12,247 nucleotides of DNA from Baffinella frigidus (taxonomy: Eukaryota > Cryptophyceae > Cryptomonadales > Baffinellaceae): NCBI GenBank assembly GCA_026770585.1, contig MU646681.1, positions 254,676 through 266,922 on the forward strand, written 5' to 3'. The position numbers were made by a program, and so were the translations under genes. Shown here piece by piece: positions 1 to 4,749 of this stretch; position 1 is the stretch's first letter, and each line of letters begins with the position of its first letter. The notes under the pieces are model-generated. The model saw only the letters and a program-made list of their open reading frames with translations. It made no database searches and had not been told where the DNA came from.

Positions 1-240
1 GGAGAGAGGGAGAGAGGACGAGAGGGCGAGAGGGAGAGAGAGAGAGAGGGTGAGAGGGAGAGAGGGGGAGAGGGAGAGAGGGGGAGAGGGAGAGAGGGCG
101 ATAGGGAGAGAGGGAGAGAGCGGGAGAGAGGGAGAGAGGGAGAGAGGGAGAGAGGAAGGGAGAGAGAGAGGGAGAGAGAGAGAGGGAGAGAGGGGGAGAG
201 AGGGAGAGAGGGAGAGAGGGAGAGAGGGAGAGAGGGAGGG
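1..240. repeat. Polypurine GA-rich minisatellite
   Basis: Almost pure purine on the plus strand, built from runs of GAGAGAGGGA and close variants with an irregular period of about 8 to 10. Open frames through it encode only Arg/Glu/Gly runs and are not treated as genes. It lies directly downstream, in the minus-strand sense, of the exon ending at 254, so it may be intronic; in that sense it is a long pyrimidine tract. Confidence 0.9.
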
Positions 241-253
241 TGCGGCTCAAAAC

Positions 254-481
254 CTGAGAAGGATTAGAGGTCTCGTAGAGGTCGTCGATAGTGAGCGACA
301 CGGCATTCTGCACCTTCTCCGATGCCGGCGTGAATGCGGCCTCGGCGGCGGACTCGGGGTCGGCCTCGGCGGCGGACTCGGGGTCAGCCCCGGAGTTGGC
401 GTTGGAGACGCCCAGATCTTGCCTGTCCGCCGCGCCGTGTGTCGCGAGGAACACGGAGGCTGCTGAGGAGTCTGTCCAGAG
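254..481 (-). CDS. Internal exon, Ala/Glu/Ser-rich, product unknown
   Basis: A 228-nt open segment (76 codons, phase 0 at both ends). It is preceded by acceptor TTGCAG (AG at 483-482) and followed by GT at 253-252 (CAG then GTTTTG, a weak donor). The product starts LWTDSSAASVFLATHG, then has an acidic low-complexity stretch in which an 8-residue unit like DPESAAEA occurs twice (residues about 34 to 49), then a more ordered segment with TIDDLYETSN near its end. The start of the exon is repeated at 766-808 with mostly conservative changes in this same frame, the main reason to prefer this frame and strand. No domain is recognised. The plus-strand frame across it is a Gly/Arg shadow. The donor is the weakest part of the model. 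Confidence 0.55.
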
Positions 482-523
482 CTGCAATCGAGGAAAAGAG
501 GGTTCAGTCACTCCAAAGTTGCA

Positions 524-565
524 AAGTTGACGGATTTGTACCACAGCCCCTGGATGTGAAGTCAG
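524..565 (-). repeat. Degenerate copy of the 40-bp hairpin motif
   Basis: Carries the left arm AAGTTGAC (524-531) and the core TTTGTACC seen in the copies at 1237-1276, 1377-1416, 1574-1613 and 1864-1903. Here the right arm is lost. In the minus sense it lies just upstream of the exon starting at 481, the same placement as the intact copies. Confidence 0.55.
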
Positions 566-585
566 GAATAGCGGGGTGGAGAAGG

Positions 586-617
586 CAGCCGCGGCGTGCG
601 TCGCCGCGGCGTGCGGA
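586..617. repeat. GC-rich short tandem duplication
   Basis: The unit CCGCGGCGTGCG occurs twice with a short TCG spacer. CCGCGG makes it partly self-complementary. No function can be assigned. Confidence 0.5.
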
Positions 618-675
618 ACGAAGAGGTTGATCATCTGTCTGCCCAGACCTCATCTTTCAGGAGAATACGCTTTGT

Positions 676-750
676 TCAGGCCGTGTTGAGGGCGTGTCGA
701 GGGTGTGTTGAGGGTGTGTTGAGGGTGTGTTGAGGGTTGAGGGTTCAGGA
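676..750. repeat. Tandem array of an 11-base unit, GTGTTGAGGGT
   Basis: Four to five near-perfect units in a row, grading into GGGTTGAGGGTTCAGG. It looks like a local derivative of the telomere-like heptamer family. It lies downstream, in the minus sense, of the decayed exon copy at 766-808. Confidence 0.8.
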
Positions 751-765
751 TATCGGGTAGAGAAT

Positions 766-808
766 GGTTCAGGAGGAATGCAGAGGCTGCGCCGCTGTCT
801 GTCCAGAG
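766..808 (-). pseudogene. Partial copy of the LWTDS exon
   Basis: Begins after acceptor TTCCAG with LWTDSGAASAFLLN, matching the start of the exon at 254-481 (LWTDSSAASVFLAT). Changes are S to G, V to A, A to L and T to N, and the frame is kept. After about 14 codons similarity stops and the frame runs into simple repeats with no clear GT donor. I read it as a truncated duplicate exon, possibly never spliced. Its value is as comparative support for the minus-strand frame. Confidence 0.5.
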
Positions 809-825
809 CTGGAATCGGGGTTGTT

Positions 826-945
826 TAGGGTTTGGGGTTTGGGGTTTGGGGTTTGGGGTTTAGGGTTTGGGGTTTAGGGTTTAGGGTTTAGGGTTTAGGG
901 TTTAGGGTCTAGGGTTTGTTTCGGGTTCAGGGTTCAGGGTTGAGG
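826..945 (-). repeat. Telomere-like repeats, TTTGGGG and TTTAGGG
   Basis: A run of heptamers on the plus strand: first TTTGGGG, then TTTAGGG, then decaying to GGGTTCAGGG. It is internal to the window and degenerate, so it is not a chromosome end. In the minus sense, the coding direction of the neighbouring exons, it reads CCCTAAA. Confidence 0.92.
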
Positions 946-977
946 ATAGAGGGTCGACTGCACTTGTGCCGGGCGGG

Positions 978-1125
978 TTGAGGGTTTGGGGTTTATGGGT
1001 TTGGTGTTTGGTGTTTGGTGTTTGGTGTTTGGTGTTTGGTGTTTGATGTTTGGGATTTGGTGTTTGGTGTTTGGTGTTTGGGGATTGGGGTGTGGGGTGT
1101 GGGGTTAGGGTTTAGGGGTTTAAGA
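978..1125 (-). repeat. Heptamer array of the TTTGGTG variant
   Basis: From about 1001 to 1080 the unit TTTGGTG is repeated about nine to ten times almost without error, flanked by TTTGGGG and TTTAGGG forms. A single variant filling one array suggests local slippage or homogenisation. The same variant in opposite orientation fills 12155-12207. Confidence 0.92.
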
Positions 1126-1138
1126 CCGTGGCGGGGAC

Positions 1139-1215
1139 GTCGGAGTGGTTGCGCATGGCGACCAAGAGGCACTCGACCAGCTGCTCGGCCGACACTCCCT
1201 TCGCATCCGCTGCCT
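1139..1215 (-). CDS. Internal exon (77 nt), first of a duplicated pair
   Basis: Begins after GGCAG (AG at 1217-1216) and ends before GT at 1138-1137. In frame it gives EAADAKGVSAEQL, then VECLLVAMRNHSDV, a helical, Leu-rich segment that could belong to an alpha-helical repeat protein; no family is recognised. The next exon upstream in the minus sense (1296-1369) is a clear duplicate that is exactly one codon shorter, so the length difference keeps the frame. The intervening 80 nt start with GTCC and end in GGCAG, forming a complete short GT-AG intron that contains the 40-bp hairpin motif. Both copies end at the same place (CTCCGAC then GTCC). Confidence 0.6.
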
Positions 1216-1236
1216 CTGCCACGAGGTCCCGCTCCA

Positions 1237-1276
1237 AAGTTGACGCATTTGTACCAGGAACCCAGCATGTCAACTT
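1237..1276 (-). repeat. 40-bp intronic hairpin motif, copy 1
   Basis: Perfect 8-bp inverted repeat AAGTTGAC (1237-1244) and GTCAACTT (1269-1276) around a conserved core containing TTTGTACCAGGAACCC. It lies wholly inside the predicted 80-nt intron between the two duplicated exons. In the minus sense the GTCAAC arm is followed by TTTGG and lies shortly before the acceptor, so it could include the branch site. Similar copies of the same 40-bp length are at 1377, 1574 and 1864. Confidence 0.75.
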
Positions 1277-1295
1277 ATGGATAGCCCCCTAGGAC

Positions 1296-1369
1296 GTCGG
1301 AGTCGTTCCGCATGGCGACCAGGAGGCAACATATCAGCTGCTCCGCAGAGCCCTTCGCGTCCGCCGCCT
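1296..1369 (-). CDS. Internal exon (74 nt), duplicate of 1139-1215
   Basis: Begins after TTTTGGCAG (AG at 1371-1370) and ends before GT at 1295-1294. In frame it gives EAADAKGSAEQL, then ICCLLVAMRNDSDV. Compared with its partner the Val before SAEQ is missing, VE becomes IC, and H becomes D. The reading frame, both splice junctions and the exon core are kept, as expected for a recent exon duplication under some coding constraint. It is preceded in the minus sense by the hairpin copy at 1377-1416 and then by the fragment at 1426-1444. Confidence 0.6.
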
Positions 1370-1376
1370 CTGCCAA

Positions 1377-1416
1377 AAGTTGACGAATTTGTACCAGGAA
1401 CCCAGCATGTCAACTT
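1377..1416 (-). repeat. 40-bp intronic hairpin motif, copy 2
   Basis: Same perfect 8-bp arms and same 40-bp length as copy 1, with one core difference (GAATTT for GCATTT). In the minus sense its second arm runs into TTTTGGCAG, the acceptor of the exon starting at 1369, so here the arm lies within 10 bases of the splice site. Confidence 0.75.
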
Positions 1417-1425
1417 ATGCATAGC

Positions 1426-1444
1426 CCCCTTGGCCCCGCAGCCT
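1426..1444 (-). pseudogene. Fragment of the EAADAKG exon (third copy)
   Basis: After GGCAG the sequence AGGCTGCGGGGCCAAGG matches the first 17 bases of the exons at 1139-1215 and 1296-1369, giving EAAGAKG. It then passes directly into GGGGGCTATGCATAAG, the start of the hairpin-bearing intron. Most of the exon is deleted, which suggests loss between intron and exon repeats. Confidence 0.5.
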
Positions 1445-1522
1445 CTGCCGCGGGTCCCCAATCTCAAAACTTTACTTTACAGTCCCCCAATTTACTCTAC
1501 AATTGACTTTACAAACGGCTAC

Positions 1523-1567
1523 ATGCCCCGCGCGAGGAGCCGCTTGAAGAAACAAACCAGCCAACCG
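1523..1567 (-). CDS. Possible 45-nt internal exon
   Basis: Starts after TTTTGGAG (AG at 1569-1568) directly downstream of hairpin copy 3 and ends before GT at 1522-1521 (GGGCAT then GTAGCC). It is 15 codons, phase 0 throughout, giving RLAGLFLQAAPRAGH. The placement relative to the hairpin matches the better-supported exons, but there is no duplicate copy to test the frame. Tentative. Confidence 0.35.
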
Positions 1568-1573
1568 CTCCAA

Positions 1574-1613
1574 AAGTTGACAAATTTGTACCGCACACCC
1601 AGCATGTCAACTT
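1574..1613 (-). repeat. 40-bp intronic hairpin motif, copy 3
   Basis: Perfect arms AAGTTGAC (1574-1581) and GTCAACTT (1606-1613). The core is TTTGTACCGCACACCCAGC. It is followed on the plus strand by GAGAATAGTC, which also follows the related motif inside the element at 5960-6095, linking the hairpins to that element family. Confidence 0.75.
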
Positions 1614-1654
1614 GAGAATAGTCGGGCAACCCGAGCGTTGCGGAGGTAGCTGAC

Positions 1655-1685
1655 GCTGGAACAGGCCGCACAGGCTTTGCAGCTG
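1655..1685 (-). CDS. 31-nt microexon, copy 1 (QLQSLCGLFQ)
   Basis: After GGCCCAG it reads QLQSLCGLFQ plus one base, then CAGC followed by GTCAGC. It is the most diverged of five copies (the others read RLQSLV.QL). Acceptor and donor positions match the other copies exactly. Product: amphipathic, Gln/Leu-rich, likely helical. Function unknown. Confidence 0.45.
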
Positions 1686-1687
1686 CT

Positions 1688-1752
1688 GGGCCTCACCCCT
1701 ATACCCTGCACCCCATACCCTACACCCTATACCCTGTACCCGATACCCCAGG
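1688..1752 (-). repeat. Heptamer array of the ATACCCT variant
   Basis: Repeats of ATACCCT and ACACCCT on the plus strand between two microexon copies. Here the C-rich strand is on the plus side, an exception to the local orientation rule; the adjoining 1755-1775 is G-rich again. Confidence 0.75.
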
Positions 1753-1779
1753 GGTGTTGAGGTTAGGGGTGAGGAGCAC

Positions 1780-1810
1780 CCAGGAGTTGGACGACGAGGC
1801 TCTGCAGCCG
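1780..1810 (-). CDS. 31-nt microexon, copy 2 (RLQSLVVQLL)
   Basis: After GAGAG the segment reads RLQSLVVQLL plus one base, then GTGCTC as donor (GT at 1779-1778). Length and both splice positions agree with copies at 2039 and 2152. Only two residues differ from the commonest form RLQSLVAQLQ. Confidence 0.5.
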
Positions 1811-1863
1811 CTCTCTCCCCCAGGCAGCACTTGACACTTGTCTTTCGGGACCATTTCGCTCCA

Positions 1864-1903
1864 AACTTGACGAATTTGTACCGCACACGCAGCATGTCAA
1901 CTT
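1864..1903 (-). repeat. 40-bp intronic hairpin motif, copy 4
   Basis: Right arm GTCAACTT (1896-1903) is perfect; the left arm is AACTTGAC (1864-1871), one mismatch. Spacing is again exactly 40 bp and the core TTTGTACCGCACAC is kept. On the plus side it is followed within about 30 bp by CTAGCTCTGCC (1928-1938), the end sequence of the inverted-repeat elements at 10634 and 11172. Confidence 0.7.
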
Positions 1904-1942
1904 GCAAATAGGCCTAGCCGACTGATCTAGCTCTGCCTCATC

Positions 1943-1972
1943 CTGAAGTTGGGCGACGAGGCTTTGCAGCCG
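1943..1972 (-). CDS. 30-nt microexon, copy 3 (RLQSLVAQLQ), donor altered
   Basis: After GGCCCAG it reads RLQSLVAQLQ, identical in protein to copy 4. Where the other copies have GT the sequence is CAGGATGAGG, so the usual donor is lost. The frame continues as DEAELDQ, which could be read-through coding or decay. Codons differ from copy 4 only at CAACTT versus CAACTC, a synonymous third-position change. Confidence 0.45.
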
Positions 1973-2038
1973 CTGGGCCTCAACCCTGTACCCTATGCCC
2001 TATACCCTAGAGGGGTTGAAGTTAGGGGTTAGGATGAC

Positions 2039-2069
2039 CCTGGAGTTGGGCGACGAGGCTTTGCAGCCG
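2039..2069 (-). CDS. 31-nt microexon, copy 4 (RLQSLVAQLQ)
   Basis: Acceptor CCCAG (AG at 2071-2070), ten codons RLQSLVAQLQ plus one base, donor GT at 2038-2037 in CAGG then GTCATC. The surrounding introns are telomere-like CCCTAAA and CCCTATA repeats in the sense direction. At 31 nt, splicing it in or out shifts the frame, which would matter if copies are used alternatively. Confidence 0.55.
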
Positions 2070-2151
2070 CTGGGCTTAAACCCTATACCCTAGGGGGGTA
2101 CGGGTTTAGGCCCTATACCCTAGGGGGGTTGAGGTAACGGCGTTTTCGCAC

Positions 2152-2182
2152 CCTGGAGTTGGGTGACAAGGCTCTGCAGGCG
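2152..2182 (-). CDS. 31-nt microexon, copy 5 (RLQSLVTQLQ)
   Basis: Acceptor GGCAGCCAG (AG at 2184-2183), then RLQSLVTQLQ plus one base, donor GT at 2151-2150 (GTGCGA). The single protein change from copies 3 and 4 is A to T; other differences are mostly at third codon positions (CGC/CGG, CAG/CAA, CTT/CTC). This pattern supports the minus-strand frame. Confidence 0.55.
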
Positions 2183-2236
2183 CTGGCTGCCGGGGAACTC
2201 CTTTCCAGCGGCTGCGGGCGGCCCCCCCTCGTATAC

Positions 2237-2279
2237 GGGCGGGAATGCCGTATTGCTCCTGCGCGGCGGCGCATTGCTG
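2237..2279 (-). CDS. Possible short exon (QQCAAAQEQYGIPA)
   Basis: Follows CCCCAAG (AG at 2281-2280) at the edge of a telomere-like array and ends before GT at 2236-2235 (GCCC then GTATAC). The product is Gln/Ala-rich and would suit the Gln/Leu-rich microexons downstream. The phase does not join cleanly to the next microexon in its RLQSLV frame, so the boundaries or the model are uncertain. Confidence 0.25.
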
Positions 2280-2281
2280 CT

Positions 2282-2360
2282 TGGGGTTAAGGGTTTAGGG
2301 GTTGGGGTTTAGAGTTTAGGGTCTGGGGTTTGGGGTTTGGAGTTTGGAGTTTGGGGTTTA
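2282..2360 (-). repeat. Telomere-like repeats
   Basis: TTTAGGG, TTTGGGG and TTTGGAG heptamers on the plus strand. In the minus sense this is the C-rich tract immediately upstream of the acceptor at 2281-2280. Confidence 0.9.
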
Positions 2361-2442
2361 ATTTTCATACCGGGCGTTTTCGTTGCCAACACCGTTTATC
2401 TAACACATGAAAAGACCCTGCCGGGGGATGAGCGCACCTTAA

Positions 2443-2583
2443 TCTCCGTAAAGGTATTGATTAACTGCTTTTGGGCAACGAAAATTACTACACAATTGGC
2501 TCATAAAAGTAGTAGTAGTAGTAGAGAATTTATGTAGTAAATTTCGTTACCGAAAAAGCGACGAATCATTATTTTGACGGAGA
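2443..2583. mobile_element. Fold-back (MITE-like) element, copy A
   Basis: Long inverted repeat of about 141 bp, with arms of roughly 55 bases. The left arm starts TCTCCGTAAAGG and runs to ACGAAAATTACTACA; the right arm starts TGTAGTAAATTTCGT and ends at CGGAGA. The centre holds a short AGT triplet run. AT-rich against a GC-rich surround, with no coding capacity. Arms match copy B at 4603-4736 closely. A non-autonomous DNA transposon or hairpin element is the natural reading; no clear target duplication is seen. Confidence 0.75.
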
Positions 2584-2606
2584 CGAACCTGGCGGACCCA
2601 CCGGCG

Positions 2607-2754
2607 GATCTCATTTCGAAACACTTGTCATTTATAAACCTGGTTTCCATCAAAATTACTACACGTTTGCTTTAATATTACTAATAAAGATCGTTCTGTG
2701 TAGTACGTTTCATTGAACCAAGTTTATAAATAATAAGTGGTTCGATATGAGATC
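2607..2754. mobile_element. Fold-back (MITE-like) element, copy C
   Basis: Inverted repeat of about 148 bp with arms near 60 bases: GATCTCATTTCGAAACACTT at the left and the complement of GATCTCATATCGAACCACTT at the right. They converge on TACTACAC and GTGTAGTA flanking an AT-rich loop. The loop-side sequence AAATTACTACAC is shared with copies A and B while the outer arms differ, so it is a related subfamily. Confidence 0.75.
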
Positions 2755-3023
2755 TCATTTCGGAAGATAATTGATTCAGTTCCCTAGGTAGCGTCTTCAT
2801 TTTATTAGGAGGCCTAACCAAATTTACTATGCCTTAAGCAATTTCTCCTGTTCAACCTCCTGTTGAAAAGAAACTGATGTAGATCTGATATTAGATGCGA
2901 CCCGAGGGTAGTATAGGGGTCTAGCCCTGAACTCCTTTCCAAAGTCATCAAGTCAATTCCTGGTACTCTGCTCTAAATCTCCAGATCTTACAACACGGCC
3001 AACGCCTTTTTAAAAAAAACAAA
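2755..3023. other. Unassigned AT-rich stretch with an inverted repeat fragment
   Basis: No gene is visible. The segment 2916-2944 is, in reverse complement, a copy of the motif TTTGGAAAGGNNTCCAGGGCT found in the tandem units at 3024-3450. It could be a partial inverted copy of that unit. A run of eight adenines occurs near 3012. Confidence 0.4.
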
Positions 3024-3098
3024 GTGCGTTTTCAAAGTTTTCGGTTTTATGCTAAAGTTGAGGTTGGAAGGGAGTCCAGGGCTAAAATATTTTCTAAG

Positions 3099-3134
3099 GA
3101 ACCTGGGAGAAGCGCCCGCGGATCCGGGTTTCGG
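3099..3134 (+). CDS. 36-nt microexon, copy 1
   Basis: Twelve codons, phase 0, between TTTTCTAAG and GTAGTG, giving EPGRSARGSGFR. Two further copies at 3281 and 3396 have exactly the same length, acceptor and donor. Function unknown; Gly/Arg-rich and probably unstructured. Confidence 0.5.
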
Positions 3135-3280
3135 GTAGTGTTGCACGAAGGCCGGATCCCAGCATGGAAACTAACTCCACACAGCAAAAAAAGGCAGGCA
3201 GAATAAGTGTGTTGTCAAAGTTTTCGGTTCTGTGCAGGAATTTAGTTTGGAAAGGGGTCCAGGGCTCAACACTTGTTAAG

Positions 3281-3316
3281 GAACCTTTGGGACCCGCCGG
3301 CGGATCCGGTTTTCGG
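3281..3316 (+). CDS. 36-nt microexon, copy 2
   Basis: EPLGPAGGSGFR between CTTGTTAAG and GTAGTG. The upstream GGCTCAAC matches the branch-site position of the other copies. Conserved with copy 1 at the first two and last four residues. Confidence 0.5.
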
Positions 3317-3395
3317 GTAGTGTTGGTCGAGCCGTTTTCAGTTTTATGCTAGATATGATTTTGGAAAGGATTCCAGGGCTAAACTGTTTTCTAAG

Positions 3396-3431
3396 GCACC
3401 TTTGGGACGCGCCCGCGTATGCGGGCTTCGC
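3396..3431 (+). CDS. 36-nt microexon, copy 3
   Basis: APLGRARVCGLR between TGTTTTCTAAG and GTAGTG, with upstream GGCTAAAC. It is the most diverged copy in protein but keeps length, phase and splice sites. It is only 28 bases from the minus-strand microexon at 3459-3491, so the two strands appear to carry different exon families back to back. Confidence 0.45.
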
Positions 3432-3458
3432 GTAGTGGTCCTCGAGCCAGGCGGACAC

Positions 3459-3491
3459 CATTTTGAACGAGTTGTTCGCCGGCTTGGCAAC
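3459..3491 (-). CDS. 33-nt microexon, copy 1 (VAKPANNSFKM)
   Basis: Eleven codons, phase 0, between acceptor CCCCCAG and donor GTGTCC. Five copies of this microexon lie within 550 bp. The plus-strand reading also stays open but has no GT at its right end, so the minus strand is preferred. No family recognised. Confidence 0.55.
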
Positions 3492-3560
3492 CTGGGGGCA
3501 TTAGGGTATCGGGTTTAGACAGGGGTTAGCAAGAAACGTGCGTTTGTTGCAGATCGAAAC

Positions 3561-3584
3561 CAACGTATTTGCCGGCTTGGGAAC
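3561..3584 (-). CDS. Microexon copy 2, shortened (VPKPANTL)
   Basis: After acceptor TACTCAG it reads VPKPANTL, then GTTTCG as a possible donor (24 nt, phase 0). It matches the first six residues of the family apart from A to P, with a three-base deletion after N. The sequence beyond the donor (to about 3530) is shared with 4292-4318. Confidence 0.4.
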
Positions 3585-3594
3585 CTGAGTAGCG

Positions 3595-3662
3595 TTTAGT
3601 GTTTAGTGTTTAGTGTTTAGTGTTTAGTGTTCAGAGTCGAGTGTTTAGTGTCGAGCGTTTTG
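3595..3662 (-). repeat. Heptamer array of the TTTAGTG variant
   Basis: About six near-perfect TTTAGTG units, then TTCAGAG and TCGAGTG forms. It lies directly upstream, in the minus sense, of the shortened microexon at 3561-3584. Confidence 0.88.
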
Positions 3663-3714
3663 TGCTTGGGGGTAAGGGCTCACGTTTACACCAAAGCTTT
3701 GGTGTGGCAGACAC

Positions 3715-3753
3715 CAGTTTGAACGTGTCGTTTCCCGGCTTGGCTTTCCCGGC
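3715..3753 (-). CDS. 39-nt microexon, copy 3 (AGKAKPGNDTFKL)
   Basis: Thirteen codons, phase 0, between TCTCAG and GTGTCT. It carries two extra codons at the start relative to the 33-nt form; the remainder KPGNDTFKL aligns with KPANNSFKM with conservative changes. Confidence 0.5.
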
Positions 3754-3848
3754 CTGAGACGCGTTGGGTGGTCAGTGTTTGGTATCGAGTGTTTGGTGTT
3801 GAGTGCTTGGGGGTTAGGGTCACATGTGCACCAATGCCAGGCGGGCAC

Positions 3849-3881
3849 CATTTTGAACGAGTTGTTCGCCGGCTTAGCAAC
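3849..3881 (-). CDS. 33-nt microexon, copy 4 (VAKPANNSFKM)
   Basis: Identical in protein to copy 1, with one synonymous change (GCT for GCC). Acceptor AATCAG, donor GTGCCC. It is about 390 bases from copy 1, consistent with duplication of a block covering exon and intron, since the sequence downstream of both in the minus sense is also alike. Confidence 0.55.
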
Positions 3882-3976
3882 CTGATTTTTATATGTTTTT
3901 ATATGTTTTAGGGTTTATGGTTTAGGGGTTAGGGTTTCAGGTTCAGGTGGGATTGAACGTCGAGCCTGGCGGACAC

Positions 3977-4009
3977 ACGTTTGCACAAGTCGTTTGCCGC
4001 CTTTGCACC
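3977..4009 (-). CDS. 33-nt microexon, copy 5 (GAKAANDLCKR)
   Basis: Eleven codons, phase 0, between AAAAAG and GTGTCC. It is the most diverged copy but retains the pattern AK.AN..(F/C)K and both splice sites. Confidence 0.42.
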
Positions 4010-4039
4010 CTTTTTCGTATTCATGGTTCAGGTTGTGGA

Positions 4040-4250
4040 GTTTGTGGTTCTTGTTTTTAGGTTTTGGGTTTTAGGTTTCAGGCTGTATGTTTTGAGTTTT
4101 AGGTTTTAGGTTTTAGGTTTTTTTTTTTTTAGGTTTTAGGTTTTAGGGGTTGGCAACCTGGAGGGGTGACTGGAGTGTCGGGTTTGGAGTGTGAGGTGCT
4201 TGTTTTTAGGTTCTAGGTTTTAGGCTTAGGTGTTAGGTTTTGGGTTTCAG
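4040..4250 (-). repeat. Heptamer array of the TTTTAGG variant
   Basis: GGTTTTA units with a run of T near 4119-4129, then TTAGGTTTCAG-like forms. At 4144-4157 there is a 5-prime fragment of the VAKPAN microexon (CTCCAG then GTTGCCAA) that runs straight into repeats. Confidence 0.8.
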
Positions 4251-4305
4251 TCGCAGACGGCCCCCGAAGCAGCCTCACACCGAGAGAGGAAAGTGTGTTT
4301 ATTAC

Positions 4306-4350
4306 GAATCGAACCCAACATGGCCACCGTGTTTTCCCTGCCGTGGAGGC
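4306..4350 (-). CDS. Possible 45-nt exon
   Basis: Fifteen codons, phase 0, between CTTACAAG and GTAATA, reading ASTAGKTRWPCWVRF. Its 3-prime junction region (GGGTTCGATTCGTAATAAAC) resembles the stretch after the shortened microexon at 3561-3584. No other support. Confidence 0.28.
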
Positions 4351-4434
4351 CTTGTAAGACCAGGGGGGGTCAGGGTTGAGCGCTGAGCGTTTAGGGAGCT
4401 GCTTCAGACTGCCATAACAGCTGATCTGGTTTAG

Positions 4435-4558
4435 GATTTCGGGTTTGGGGTTTGGGGTTTAGGGTTTAGGGTTTAGGGTTTAGGGTAGGGTTTGGAGTTT
4501 AGGGTTTAGGGTTTAGGGTTTAGGCTAAAGGTTTAGGGTGTAGGGTTGAGGGTACGTA
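4435..4558 (-). repeat. Telomere-like repeats, TTTAGGG
   Basis: Up to about five consecutive perfect TTTAGGG units, with TTTGGGG and TTTGGAG variants. Internal and bordered by fold-back copy B. Confidence 0.92.
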
Positions 4559-4602
4559 CATCAGGCCTGTTGGGGTATCGTAGAGCGAGGGCAGCGTGTT
4601 AA

Positions 4603-4736
4603 TCTCCGTAAAATCATGATTGGTTGCTTTTTGGCAACGAAAATTACTACACAATTGGACCATACTAGTAATAGAAGAGCATTTTTGTAGTAAGTTTCGT
4701 TGCGCCAAAAGCAATTAATCAATACTTTTGCGGAGA
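4603..4736. mobile_element. Fold-back (MITE-like) element, copy B
   Basis: About 134 bp. Left arm from TCTCCGTAAAATCATGATT to AAAATTACTACA; right arm from TGTAGTAAGTTTCGTTG to CGGAGA. Arms and ends match copy A at 2443-2583 and the loop differs. Two dispersed copies with the same ends support a mobile origin. Confidence 0.75.
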
Positions 4737-4749
4737 TGAGTGGGATCTG

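Larger units (their letters stand above)
3024..3450 (+). repeat. Three tandem units of about 115 to 185 bp, each with one microexon
   Basis: Each unit has a block near TCAAAGTTTTCGGTT, then GGAAAGGNNTCCAGGGCT, then a microexon, then GTAGTG. Copies start near 3030, 3213 and 3330. In each, the stretch before the microexon reads GGCTAAA or GGCTCAAC followed by T-rich sequence and AAG. That resembles a branch site (CTAA(C/A)), pyrimidine tract and acceptor. Confidence 0.7.

Noticed and set aside
50-466. 138-codon plus-strand open frame
   Set aside because: The first half is translated GA repeat (Arg/Glu/Gly) and the second half is the shadow of the better-supported minus exon at 254-481.
1015-1284. 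89-codon plus-strand frame (MVFGVWCLVF...)
   Set aside because: It is a translation of the TTTGGTG heptamer array followed by the shadow of the minus exon at 1139-1215.
3448-3496. Plus-strand reading ADTILNELFAGLAT of the repeated block
   Set aside because: It stays open and looks protein-like, but the copies lack GT at the right end, while the minus strand has AG and GT at matching positions in all five copies.
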